Assembly: GCA_963789225.1 (NCBI GenBank)
Contig: CAWBKD010000013.1
Coordinates: 310,001 to 374,000, forward strand
Reading direction: 5' to 3'
DNA: 64,000 nt
From: Palsa-504 sp963789225
GTDB taxonomy: Bacteria; Actinomycetota; Actinomycetes; Streptosporangiales; Streptosporangiaceae
In this document: one piece after another, positions 56,103 to 64,000 of the stretch
Layout: each line of letters begins with the position of its first letter
Numbering within the stretch: the stretch's first letter is position 1
Translations under genes and position numbers: made by a program
Notes under the pieces: model-generated
Told to the model about the DNA's origin: nothing
The model's database searches: none
The model's input: the letters and a program-made list of their open reading frames with translations, nothing else

Positions 56103-56633
56103 ATGGCAGGGCACGACTTCAATACCCTGATGGCCGCTATGGACAGCCCGCTGGTCATCGTTACCACGGCCGACGAGCGGGGGCGGGCGGGCTGCCTGGT
56201 CGAGTTCCACGCCCAGTCCAGCATCGAGCCGCAGCGGTACTGCGTGTGGCTGTCCAAGGCCAACTACACCTACCGGGTGGCGCTGCACTCCAGCCACCTG
56301 GTCATTCACTTCCTGACCGCGGACGACCTGCCGCTCGCCGAGCTGTTCGGCACCCAGACCGGGGATACCGCCGACAAATTCGCCGGCCTGGTCGTGGATT
56401 CCGGGCCCGGCGGCGCGCCGGTGCTCCGCCAGTGCCCCAACTGGCTGGCGGTGCGCCGCATAACCCTGCTTGACGAGGGCGGCGACCACGTTTGCCTGAC
56501 CACCGAGCCGGTCGCCGCGCAGACGGCCGGGCCGTTCCGGCCGCTGCGGGGATCCCAGGCCGGTCACCTGAGGGCGGGTCACGGTCCGGGGGAACGGCCT
56601 GAGCCGCCCACGGAACGAGCAGCACCAGCCTGA
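56103..56633 (+). CDS. Flavin reductase-like (FMN-binding split barrel) protein
   Basis: 176 residues. MAGHDFNTLMAAMDSPLVIV, TTADERGRAGCLVEFHAQSS, EPQRYCVWLSKANYTYRVAL, SSHLVIHFLTADDLPLAELF, GTQTGDTADKFAGL match the flavin_reduct domain that binds FMN and reduces it with NAD(P)H, or is the reductase partner of a monooxygenase. The Arg/Pro-rich tail is typical of actinobacterial homologues. No adjacent monooxygenase. It is convergent with the HIT gene, 18 bases apart. Confidence 0.82.
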   Translation: MAGHDFNTLMAAMDSPLVIVTTADERGRAGCLVEFHAQSSIEPQRYCVWLSKANYTYRVALHSSHLVIHFLTADDLPLAELFGTQTGDTADKFAGLVVDSGPGGAPVLRQCPNWLAVRRITLLDEGGDHVCLTTEPVAAQTAGPFRPLRGSQAGHLRAGHGPGERPEPPTERAAPA

Positions 56634-56651
56634 TGGACCCCGGCACCTCGC

Positions 56652-57101
56652 TCACCTGGCCCCCCGAAGTCCCCGTCCGCTCCCGGGCGCCCACGGGTCG
56701 GGCCGTCTGTTCTCCGGGACGTTGATCGCCGAGCGCAGCCAGCGGTCAGCCAGCGGCTCGTCGTCGAATCGTGGAATGACGTGCATATGGGGATGCAGGA
56801 CACCGCCCTGGTTCCAGCCGAGCAGATAGCCGTCCGGGGCCAGCAGATCGTGCAGCGCCATCCTGGCCCGGAGCAATAGATCCTGAGTGTCTGCCCACTC
56901 CGCGGGGGTCAGCTCGAAGACCGAAGTCCGGTGGGCAATCGGCACGATGGCCCCGGAGCCGGGCAGGACGCCCTCCGCCAGTCCGGCGCCGGCCCGGATG
57001 TCCAGGTCCCTGGTCGAGGCGAATAGGCAGTGGGGGGTCTCGATGAAGATCTCCGCCGCCCTCATCCAGCTCTGATCACAGAACACGCAGCCCTCGCTCA
57101 T
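56652..57101 (-). CDS. HIT-family hydrolase
   Basis: 149 residues from ATG 57101 (SEGCVFCDQSWMRAAEIFIE). Histidine triad HPHMHVIPRF preceded by GYLLGWNQGGVL. The N-terminal C-x-x-C (CVFC) with the later His fits a zinc site of Hint-type members. HIT proteins hydrolyse nucleotide-phosphoramidates or dinucleoside polyphosphates in the cytoplasm. The substrate is not determinable. Confidence 0.88.
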   Translation of the reverse strand: MSEGCVFCDQSWMRAAEIFIETPHCLFASTRDLDIRAGAGLAEGVLPGSGAIVPIAHRTSVFELTPAEWADTQDLLLRARMALHDLLAPDGYLLGWNQGGVLHPHMHVIPRFDDEPLADRWLRSAINVPENRRPDPWAPGSGRGLRGAR

Positions 57102-57173
57102 GAAGTGCCTCCACCTGCCGTCCCCTGCTCGCCGCTACGCCAGCTAGTAACGAGCCTGCCGCGATACTGGACC

Positions 57174-57644
57174 ATGCCCAATCCTGCCCTAGCGGCCATC
57201 GAGGCCAGCGGTCTTACCTACCGCGTGATCCGGCACGGCCCGGTAAGCAGCCTGGCCGAGGCGGCGCGGGAGCGTGGCGTGACACCCGCCGACGTGGTCA
57301 AGACGCTGGTGGTGCGCCGCGGAGAGGACGACTTCCTGTTCGTGCTCGTTCCCGGCGACCGCGCCATCTCCTGGCCGAAGCTGCGCGGGCTGCTGGGCGT
57401 CAGCCGGCTCTCCATGCCCGACGCCGAGGTGGCCAGGCAGGCGACCGGATACGAACGCGGCACGATCACGCCCCTCGGATCGGTCAGGCCCTGGCCGGTG
57501 ATCGCGGATGAGCGCATGCGCGGACGCGAGATCACCCTCGGGGCTGGGGAACACGGTCTCGCCCTCGCGGTCGATGCCGACGAGATCTTGCCGGTCCTGA
57601 ATGCGTCTGTAGCAGACATCTCCGACCCGGAAGCAGCCACCTAG
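57174..57644 (+). CDS. YbaK/EbsC-type aminoacyl-tRNA deacylase
   Basis: 156 residues from ATG 57174. LTYRVIRHGPVSSLAEAARE, RGVTPADVVKTLVVRRGEDD, FLFVLVPGDRAISWPKLRGL, YERGTITPLGSVRPWPVIAD and LAVDADEILPVLNASVADIS are the YbaK fold with the catalytic Lys in VVKTLVV. It hydrolyses mischarged tRNAs such as Cys-tRNA-Pro (family knowledge). An ORF open upstream to 57030 overlaps the HIT promoter and is unlikely. Confidence 0.87.
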   Translation: MPNPALAAIEASGLTYRVIRHGPVSSLAEAARERGVTPADVVKTLVVRRGEDDFLFVLVPGDRAISWPKLRGLLGVSRLSMPDAEVARQATGYERGTITPLGSVRPWPVIADERMRGREITLGAGEHGLALAVDADEILPVLNASVADISDPEAAT

Positions 57645-57693
57645 GCCACATCCGGCTGCCCGAGGCAGGGCAGCGGCGCAGGATAATGGCTGG

Positions 57694-58182
57694 GTGAACG
57701 AGCCGGGGGTCCGGATCAGGGCCGTCAGCGACAGGGATCGCCCGATGCTGGCGTGGCTCGTGGCCGAGCTCTGGGGGTCGGAGATCGTCGCGGTGCACGG
57801 CTGCGCCATGCGGCCGGCCGAACTGCCCGGCTTCATCGCCGAACGCTCCCGCCGGGTGGTCGGGCTCCTGACCTACCAGATTCTCGGCGACGTCCTCGAG
57901 ATCGTCACGCTCAACGCCATCCAGCGCCGCGCCGGGATCGGGACGATGCTCATCGACGCGGCCGTCGACAGCGCGCGGCGGTTCGGCTGCCAGCAGATCC
58001 GGCTCACCACCACGAACGACAACGTCGACGCGCTGCGTTTCTACCAGCGCCGGGGCTTCCGGCTGGCCGAACTCCGCCCCGGCGCGGTGGACCGCGCCCG
58101 GCAGCGCAAACCCGAGATTCCCCGGGTCGGCGACTACGGTATCCCGCTCCGCGACGAGATCGACCTCATGCTGCGCGTGTAA
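57694..58182 (+). CDS. GNAT-family N-acetyltransferase
   Basis: 162 residues from GTG 57694. VRIRAVSDRDRPMLAWLVAE, VVGLLTYQILGDVLEIVTLN, the acetyl-CoA loop RRAGIGTMLIDAAVDSARRF, IRLTTTNDNVDALRFYQRRG, FRLAELRPGAVDRAR. Typical GNAT fold; the acceptor is unknown. It follows the YbaK gene by 49 bases in the same direction. Confidence 0.88.
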   Translation: MNEPGVRIRAVSDRDRPMLAWLVAELWGSEIVAVHGCAMRPAELPGFIAERSRRVVGLLTYQILGDVLEIVTLNAIQRRAGIGTMLIDAAVDSARRFGCQQIRLTTTNDNVDALRFYQRRGFRLAELRPGAVDRARQRKPEIPRVGDYGIPLRDEIDLMLRV

Positions 58183-58196
58183 CCGGGAGCAGGCAT

Positions 58197-59435
58197 TCAG
58201 GCGGCCGCGCCCTTGACCTTCCGCCCTCTCGCCCACACACCGGTGATGCGGTCCGGGTCGGCGAGCACGCCGATGTCGGCCACCGGGTCGGCGTCCAGGG
58301 TGATCACGTCGGCGTCGTAGCCCTCGGCCAGTTGCCCGCTGCGCGGCGCCTGCGGCCCCAGCGTGAGCGGCGCGGTGGCGGTGGCCGCCTCGATCGCCTC
58401 CAGCGGTGACAGGCCCAGCTTGACCAGGTACCCGGGCTCCGCGCCGTTCGTGCCCCACGTGTTCGGCAGGTCCGGGCCGGTCAGCAAGATGTCGGTGCCC
58501 ATCGCGATGGTGACCCCGTGCTCGTAGGCGCGCGTCACGGCCTGCGCGTGGATGTCCGCGACCAGCTCGATCTTGGCCGCCGCGTAGTCCGGCACCAGGG
58601 CGATGTTGGCCATCAAGTCCTCGACCACCGTCCGCGTCGGGACCAGGATCGCGCCCGTTTCGCGCATCGCGTCGCAGCACTCGTCGTCCAGGTAGGTGCC
58701 GTGCTCGATAGTGCGCACGCCGGCCCGCAGGGCGGCGATGATCCCCGGCTTGCCGTGGCAGTGCGCGGCGACCACCCGGTCGGCGAGGCCTGCGACCTCC
58801 ACGATGGTCTTCATCTCGGCCACCGTGAACTGCTGGTGGATCGGGTCGTCGACCTCGGAGAGCACGCCGCCGGACGCGCAGACCTTGATCACCTTCGCGT
58901 TGCGCCTGAGCTGCTCGCGGGTGGCCTTGGCGCACTCGTCGGGGCCATCCGCCAGCCGCTCCATGCCGCCGTGCCTGGACAGGTCGTCCACCCAGGCCAG
59001 CGGGAAGGAGTGCAGGTCGCCGTGGCCCCCGGTGGTGGACAAGATCGCGCCCGCGGCGTAGATGGCCGGACCGTCCAGGACGCCCTCGTTGACCGCGCGG
59101 GCCAGGTAGACGCCGTAGCCGCCCACCTCGCGCACCGTGGTGACGCCCGCGTCGAGGGCAGCCCTCAGGTCCCGCGCGCACCGGGCGGCGCGCAGCTCGG
59201 GCGGCTCCAGCGTCACCCGGTTCAGGTCAAAGTTCCTGGCGCCCATGAAGTGCCCGTGGCAGTCCCACATGCCCGGCATGACCGCCGCCGCCCGCCAGAC
59301 GGGCGCGCCTGGTGTCTGCGGCGCCGCCGCGGCCGAGCCCGCGTAGCTGATCCGCGGTCCGTCGAGGACGACCACCCCGTCGCGGACCGGCTCGCCACGC
59401 CCGGGAATCAGCAGCTCTGCCTCGATTCTGTGCAT
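58197..59435 (-). CDS. Metal-dependent amidohydrolase
   Basis: 412 residues from ATG 59435 (MHRIEAELLIPGRGEPVRDG). TIM-barrel amidohydrolase motifs: PGMWDCHGHFMGARNFD (H-x-H), VIKVCASGGVLSEVDDPIHQ (Lys region), VVAAHCHGKPGIIAALRAGV, RTIEHGTYLDDECCDAMRET (His ligands) and AMGTDILLTGPDLPNTWGTN (Asp). The pattern is that of the imidazolonepropionase-like/prolidase-type (Xaa-Pro) amidohydrolases. The exact substrate cannot be read. It stands alone on the minus strand between the GNAT and AAA genes. Confidence 0.87.
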   Translation of the reverse strand: MHRIEAELLIPGRGEPVRDGVVVLDGPRISYAGSAAAAPQTPGAPVWRAAAVMPGMWDCHGHFMGARNFDLNRVTLEPPELRAARCARDLRAALDAGVTTVREVGGYGVYLARAVNEGVLDGPAIYAAGAILSTTGGHGDLHSFPLAWVDDLSRHGGMERLADGPDECAKATREQLRRNAKVIKVCASGGVLSEVDDPIHQQFTVAEMKTIVEVAGLADRVVAAHCHGKPGIIAALRAGVRTIEHGTYLDDECCDAMRETGAILVPTRTVVEDLMANIALVPDYAAAKIELVADIHAQAVTRAYEHGVTIAMGTDILLTGPDLPNTWGTNGAEPGYLVKLGLSPLEAIEAATATAPLTLGPQAPRSGQLAEGYDADVITLDADPVADIGVLADPDRITGVWARGRKVKGAAA

Positions 59436-59711
59436 CGGCGCTCCCCACGCTTAGAAGGTGCGAAAACTCCCCGGGCTGGCCTGGGCTCGCCCACCATATC
59501 TTGACGTGGCGGTGCGTCCGCGGTCCATGATGGAATCCCGGCCACGTCCACCAGGAGGCCCCCCGTTCCGGTCCACCAGAGGCATTTTTCACTGACGGTA
59601 TCGACGTGTGCGCTGTCACGAGCCAGGGTGATGCGCTATACAAGGACGTACGACTGTCTGGCCACCGGGTGCGTGCACCGCGGGCCAGGCAGGAACTAGG
59701 GCAAGGAAGCG

Positions 59712-62168
59712 ATGCTGCCACACGATCGGGCCCAGCCCGCCGCGCGAGACAAGCCAAGCTTTGGTTCCCGGATCCTGCGCGCGCACCGGATGGCTCCGAC
59801 CTGGCTGAAGGTCGTCGTGATCGCCGCCGCGGTCCTGTTCTTCCCGGTGACGCTGGGGCTGATCATCCTCGCCGCCCTGGTCTACGCGGTCGTCTCCGTG
59901 GTGCAGGGACGACGGACCGTCGGCGCGACGGCGTCGGTCGCGGTCTGGGGCCTGGCCGCCTTCTCCGGCCTGTACAGCGGGAACCGGACCTTCCTTTACG
60001 CGCTCCTGCTGCTGCCCGTGGCGGTGGCCCTGGCGGCGCACGCCCGCCCGCTGGCGCGCTGGTTCGTGCCCTGCCGCACCGTGGCCTGGGTCCTGCTGTG
60101 GTCCGTGCCGGTCGGCGCGATCACGTTGCGCGTCTGGCCGAAGCAGCCGCTCATCGGCACGGTCGCCGCCTGGGTGCTCGCCGCGGCCGTCCTCGGCTGG
60201 CGGGTGGCCAAGGGCCTGCAGGACGCCCGGATGCGCGGCCCGGCGGGCGAGGCGGGCTGGCTGGGCCCGGTCGCCGTCGGCGGCGGCGCAGCGCACCCCC
60301 AAGCGCACCAGCACCAAGGCGGCGGCCCGCGCTTCTCCGGCCACCCAGGTGCCCCCAACTACGGCATCCGGGCCCAGTCCGCGGCGCTGCCCTACGCCGA
60401 GCACGCCGCGCGCGACCATGGGGGCGGCGCGCCGCGCCCGCGGCCGCAGATCTCGGTCGAGGACGCCATGGCCGAGCTGGACGCGATGATCGGGATGACG
60501 TCGATCAAGGAGCAGGTGCGCTCGATCGCCGCCTCCATCGAGGCCGCGCGGCGGCGCGCGGTGGCGGGCGTCAGCACGGAAAAGCCGATGCGGCACTTCG
60601 TCTTCCTCGGCCCGCCGGGCACCGGGAAGACGACCGTGGCCCGGGTGCTGGCCAAGATCTTCTACGCGTTCGGCCTGCTGGAGATGCCGGACGTCATCGA
60701 GGCCCACCGGGCCGACCTGGTCGGCGAGTACCTGGGCGCGACGGCGATCAAGACCAACGAGCTCGTCGATAACTCCCTCGGCGGGGTGCTGTTCATTGAC
60801 GAGGCCTACAGCCTGGTCAACGAGGGTGACGGGCAGACCGACCGGTTCGGCCAGGAGGCGGTCCAGACGCTGCTCAAGCGGGCCGAGGACAACCGCGAGG
60901 ACCTGATCATCATCCTGGCCGGGTACGACAAGCAGATGGAGGGGTTCCTGGCCTCCAACCCCGGCCTGGCCTCCCGGTTCGCGACCCGGCTGAAGTTCCC
61001 GAGCTACTCCCCGGCCGAGATGCTGGCCCTGGCGGAGTCCGCGCTGGACCGCCGGGGCGAGCGCCTCGACCCCGACGCGCGCCCGGTGCTGTGGCGCACG
61101 CTCGAGGAGGTGGGCCGGCGCCGGATCACCGACGAACTCGGCAACGGGAGGTTCGTCCGCAGCCTGCTCGAGAAGGCGGGCCAGGCCCGTGACGTGCGGG
61201 TCATGACCGGCCCGGCGGAGCCGGCGCCCGAGGACCTGGTCACGATCAGGGCCGGTGACCTGGAGCAGGCGTTCGCCGAACTCACGAGCCTGCTGCGCGG
61301 TTACGAGGACACGCCCACCGTCGAGGGCGCCATCGCCGAACTCGACGCGCTGGTCGGCCTGGAACCGGTCAAGCAGCAGGTCCGCGCCATCGCCGCGCAA
61401 CTGCGCGCGGCCAAGATGCGTGACACCCGCGGGCTGGCCAGCCAGCCGCCGGCCAGGCACTTCGTATTTACCGGCCCGCCCGGCACCGGGAAGACCACGG
61501 TCGCGCGCATCCTCGGCCGGATCTTCGCCGCGCTCGGGCTGCTGGTGCGGCCCGAGGTCGTCGAGGCACACCGCGCCGACCTGGTTGGCGAGCACCTCGG
61601 CTCGACCGCGATCAAGACGAACAAGCTGGTCGACTCCGCGATGGGCGGCGTCCTGTTCATCGACGAGGCGTACTCGCTGCACAACGACGGGTACTCCGGC
61701 GGCGACGCGTTCGGCGCCGAGGCGGTCCAGACGCTGCTCAAGCGGGCCGAGGACGACCGCGACCGGCTGGTCATCGTGCTGGCCGGTTACCCGGGCGACA
61801 TGGACAGGTTCCTGCGCAGCAACCCCGGTCTGGCGTCGCGGTTCAGCACCCGGGTCACGTTCCCCAGCTACCGCCCCGACGACCTGGTAAGAATAGCGAA
61901 GCTGCTGGCCGCGCAGGCCGGGGACAGCTTCGAGGACGGCGCGCTCGCCGCGCTCGGCGTGATCTTCGCGCACGCGTGCGAGGCCGGGCGGATCGACGAA
62001 CTCGGCAACGGCCGGTTCGCCAGGTCGCTGTTCGAGCGGGCCTGCGCGTCCCGCGACGTCCGCGTCGTCCGCCTGGGGGAGCAGGCGACCGCGGCCGACC
62101 TCACCACGGTGACCACCGCGGACGTGGAGAGCGCCTACCGCGACCTCGCCGTGCCCGGTCAGGGGTAG
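59712..62168 (+). CDS. Membrane-anchored double AAA+ ATPase of the CbxX/CfqX type
   Basis: 818 residues from ATG 59712 after AAGGAAGC. Residues 25-165 hold four or five membrane helices. A His/Gly/Pro-rich linker follows. Two AAA modules: Walker A at 300-307 and 588-595 (GPPGTGKT), each followed by VIEAHRADLVGEYLGATAIK or the matching second copy, Walker B GGVLFIDEAYSL and the NPGLASRF arginine-finger region. CbxX/CfqX proteins include rubisco activases and the EccA ATPases of type VII secretion. No rubisco or ESX genes lie within this window, and EccA lacks the membrane part, so the partner is unknown. Confidence 0.87.
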   Translation: MLPHDRAQPAARDKPSFGSRILRAHRMAPTWLKVVVIAAAVLFFPVTLGLIILAALVYAVVSVVQGRRTVGATASVAVWGLAAFSGLYSGNRTFLYALLLLPVAVALAAHARPLARWFVPCRTVAWVLLWSVPVGAITLRVWPKQPLIGTVAAWVLAAAVLGWRVAKGLQDARMRGPAGEAGWLGPVAVGGGAAHPQAHQHQGGGPRFSGHPGAPNYGIRAQSAALPYAEHAARDHGGGAPRPRPQISVEDAMAELDAMIGMTSIKEQVRSIAASIEAARRRAVAGVSTEKPMRHFVFLGPPGTGKTTVARVLAKIFYAFGLLEMPDVIEAHRADLVGEYLGATAIKTNELVDNSLGGVLFIDEAYSLVNEGDGQTDRFGQEAVQTLLKRAEDNREDLIIILAGYDKQMEGFLASNPGLASRFATRLKFPSYSPAEMLALAESALDRRGERLDPDARPVLWRTLEEVGRRRITDELGNGRFVRSLLEKAGQARDVRVMTGPAEPAPEDLVTIRAGDLEQAFAELTSLLRGYEDTPTVEGAIAELDALVGLEPVKQQVRAIAAQLRAAKMRDTRGLASQPPARHFVFTGPPGTGKTTVARILGRIFAALGLLVRPEVVEAHRADLVGEHLGSTAIKTNKLVDSAMGGVLFIDEAYSLHNDGYSGGDAFGAEAVQTLLKRAEDDRDRLVIVLAGYPGDMDRFLRSNPGLASRFSTRVTFPSYRPDDLVRIAKLLAAQAGDSFEDGALAALGVIFAHACEAGRIDELGNGRFARSLFERACASRDVRVVRLGEQATAADLTTVTTADVESAYRDLAVPGQG

Positions 62169-62186
62169 ACGGCTACGCTCGGTCCG

Positions 62187-64000
62187 GTGGGCGAGGCGTG
62201 GGAATTCTGGATCGACAGGGGCGGCACGTTCACCGACATCGTCGCCCGGCGCCCGGACGGGCGCCTCGTCGCGCACAAGCTGCTGTCCGATAACCCCCGG
62301 GCCTACCGGGACGCCGCGGTAGCCGGCATCAGGCACCTGCTCGGGCTCGCGCCATCCGAACCGGTACCCGCCGAGCGGATCGGCTCGGTCAGGCTCGGCA
62401 CCACGGTGGCCACCAACGCCCTGCTCGAGCGGAAGGGCGAGCCGACCGTCCTGGTCATCACGAAGGGCTTCGCCGACGCGCTGCGCATCGCCTACCAGAA
62501 CCGGCCCCGCATCTTCGACCGGCGGATCCTGCTGCCCGAACTCCTCTACCAGCGCGTCCTCGAGGCCGACGAGCGGATCGGCGCCCACGGCGAGGTCATC
62601 GCCACGCTGGACGAGCCCGCGATCACGGACCAACTCAGGCAGGCCTACGCCGACGGCTTCCGCAGCGTCGCCGTGGTCTGCCTGCACGGCTACCGCTACC
62701 CCGACCACGAGCAGCGGATCGGCGCCATCGCGCGCGCGACGGGTTTCACCCAGGTGTCGGAGTCGCACCGGACCAGCCCGCTGATGAAGCTGATCTCCCG
62801 CGGCGACACCACGGTGGTGGACGCGTACCTCTCACCGATCCTGCAGAGGTACGTGACCGAGGTCGCCAGCGAACTGGCGGGCGTCCGGCTGCTGTTCATG
62901 CAGTCCAACGGCGGCCTGACCGACGCGGCCAGGTTCCGCGGCAAGGACTCGATCCTGTCCGGGCCGGCCGGCGGCATCGTGGGCATGGCCAGGACCGCGG
63001 GCAACGCGGGGTTCACCAAGGTCATCGGGTTCGACATGGGCGGCACGTCCACCGACGTCTCGCATTACGCGGGCGAGTTCGAGCGCGAGTACGAGACGCA
63101 GGTCGCCGGGGTGCGGATGCGGGCGCCGATGCTGTCCATCCACACCGTGGCCGCGGGCGGCGGCTCCGTGCTGCACTTCGACGGCAGCAGGTACCGGGTC
63201 GGGCCCGACTCGGCCGGCGCCGACCCCGGGCCGGCCTGCTACCGGCGCGGCGGGCCGCTCACCGTCACCGATGCCAACGTGCTGCTCGGGCGGATCCAGC
63301 CCGGGTACTTCCCCGAGGTGTTCGGCGAGGGGTCGGACCAGCCGCTCGACGCGGAGGCCACGCGAGCCCTGTTCCAGAACCTCAGCGAGCAGATCACCGC
63401 CGCCACCGGCGACCGCCGCGGCCCCGAGCAGGTCGCGGCCGGGTTCATCGAGATCGCCGTGGCCAACATGGCCAACGCGATCAAGAAGATCTCCGTCCAG
63501 CGCGGCTACGACGTGACCGAGTACGTCCTGGCCGTGTTCGGCGGGGCGGGCGGCCAGCACGCCTGCGCCGTGGCCGACGCGCTGGCCATGTCGAAGGTGC
63601 TCATCCACCCGCTGGCCGGCGTGCTCTCCGCGTACGGGATCGGGCTGGCCGACATCATCGCGATGCGCGAGCGCGCCGTCGAGGCCCCGCTCACGCCCGC
63701 CCTGACCGCCGAGCTAGCCACGATCATCGAGCCCCTGGAGCAAGAAGCCCGCGCCGAAGTGGAAGCCGAGGGAGTCCCGGACACCCGGATCAGCGCCACG
63801 CACCGCGCACACCTGCGCTACGCGGGCACCGACACCGCCCTCATCGTCCCGGTCGCCTCGCTGGCAGAGATGACCCGCTCGTTCGAGGCGGAGTACGCCC
63901 AGCGGTTCGCCTTCCTCATGCGCGACAAGCCGATCTTCGTGGAAGCGGTTTCTGTCGAGGTCACCGGCGCGCAGGAGGAACTTAACGAGGGTGAAACCAC
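62187..64000 (+). CDS. Hydantoinase A / 5-oxoprolinase, N-terminal 604 residues (runs off right edge)
   Basis: Starts at GTG 62187 (GEAWEFWIDRGGTFTDIVAR), 19 bases after the AAA gene. No stop before the window end. Hydantoinase/oxoprolinase N-terminal domain: WIDRGGTFTDIVARRPDGRL, GSVRLGTTVATNALLERKGE, LVITKGFADALRIAYQNRPR; HyuA core: LLFMQSNGGLTDAARFRGKD, SILSGPAGGIVGMARTAG, VIGFDMGGTSTDVSHYAGEF, HTVAAGGGSVLHFDGSRYRV, GPDSAGADPGPACYRRGG. The enzyme opens hydantoin or 5-oxoproline rings with ATP. The start RIDRGGTFTD form is typical of fused 5-oxoprolinases of about 1,200 residues, so HyuB may follow in frame. Confidence 0.9.
   Translation, partial: MGEAWEFWIDRGGTFTDIVARRPDGRLVAHKLLSDNPRAYRDAAVAGIRHLLGLAPSEPVPAERIGSVRLGTTVATNALLERKGEPTVLVITKGFADALRIAYQNRPRIFDRRILLPELLYQRVLEADERIGAHGEVIATLDEPAITDQLRQAYADGFRSVAVVCLHGYRYPDHEQRIGAIARATGFTQVSESHRTSPLMKLISRGDTTVVDAYLSPILQRYVTEVASELAGVRLLFMQSNGGLTDAARFRGKDSILSGPAGGIVGMARTAGNAGFTKVIGFDMGGTSTDVSHYAGEFEREYETQVAGVRMRAPMLSIHTVAAGGGSVLHFDGSRYRVGPDSAGADPGPACYRRGGPLTVTDANVLLGRIQPGYFPEVFGEGSDQPLDAEATRALFQNLSEQITAATGDRRGPEQVAAGFIEIAVANMANAIKKISVQRGYDVTEYVLAVFGGAGGQHACAVADALAMSKVLIHPLAGVLSAYGIGLADIIAMRERAVEAPLTPALTAELATIIEPLEQEARAEVEAEGVPDTRISATHRAHLRYAGTDTALIVPVASLAEMTRSFEAEYAQRFAFLMRDKPIFVEAVSVEVTGAQEELNEGET

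Noticed and set aside
59616..62768. A 1,050-codon open frame on the minus strand
   Set aside because: It is antisense to the AAA+ and hydantoinase genes, whose domain motifs are unmistakable; the minus reading is Arg/Gly/Ala/Val-rich shadow sequence without domains.

Overview
The window is high-GC actinobacterial DNA (class Actinomycetes). Support comes from mycothiol ligase mshC, a lexA / LysM-protein / nrdR / nrdJ neighbourhood like the mycobacterial lexA region, orn beside tRNA-His, a 10-methyl fatty acid gene pair and apparently leaderless genes. I cannot name the genus; a Streptosporangiales-like soil actinomycete would fit.

Two very different halves meet at a tRNA-His gene (25.67 kb). 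The left half (1-25.66 kb) is an accessory zone with sparse, often broken genes. It holds a DMT transporter end, a frameshifted GlxA-like regulator, a nonsense/frameshifted tyrosine recombinase, small stress genes (CsbD, GAF-ANTAR, STAS, hemerythrin), a TetR gene with a clear operator, a secreted S53 peptidase, a phosphatase and an S66 peptidase. It also carries a sulfur cassette (SQR-like, DsrC/TusE-like, DsrE2-like) lying between a full and a truncated copy of one insertion sequence, an intact IS3 element, and an unusual inverted-repeat-bounded element of about 3.3 kb. That element encodes a DUF6788-like protein, a degenerate tyrosine-recombinase-like protein and a transposase, and it ends a few bases from the 3' end of tRNA-His.

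The right half (25.67-53.7 kb) is dense, intact, largely housekeeping DNA: orn, a PPOX-fold flavoprotein, a kinase-fold protein, two membrane proteases, an IclR-amidase pair, mshC-nudC, a TfoX-like gene, a pair of perfect DnaA boxes, a DUF4192 gene, the tmsA-tmsB-type pair for 10-methyl-branched lipids, a convergent KS-AT-like protein with a catalytically dead ketosynthase, leuS behind a leucine-codon attenuator, the divergent SOS pair lexA / LysM protein, and nrdR-nrdJ with nrdJ split by a 400-residue intein.

From 53.7 to 56.0 kb lies a small scar region: a broken Fic gene, a vapBC-type toxin-antitoxin pair, a C-terminal gene fragment and an internally deleted AAA ATPase, bracketed by two related hairpin repeats. 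Beyond it, intact genes resume: flavin reductase-like, HIT, YbaK, GNAT, amidohydrolase, a membrane-anchored double CbxX/CfqX AAA ATPase, and the first 600 residues of a hydantoinase/oxoprolinase that runs off the right edge.

The observations most worth following are the three-gene inverted-repeat element, the dead KS-AT protein with its 12-residue repeat linker and the stop-less methyltransferase converging on it, the leaderless leucine attenuator of leuS, the paired hairpin repeats, and the paired DnaA boxes.
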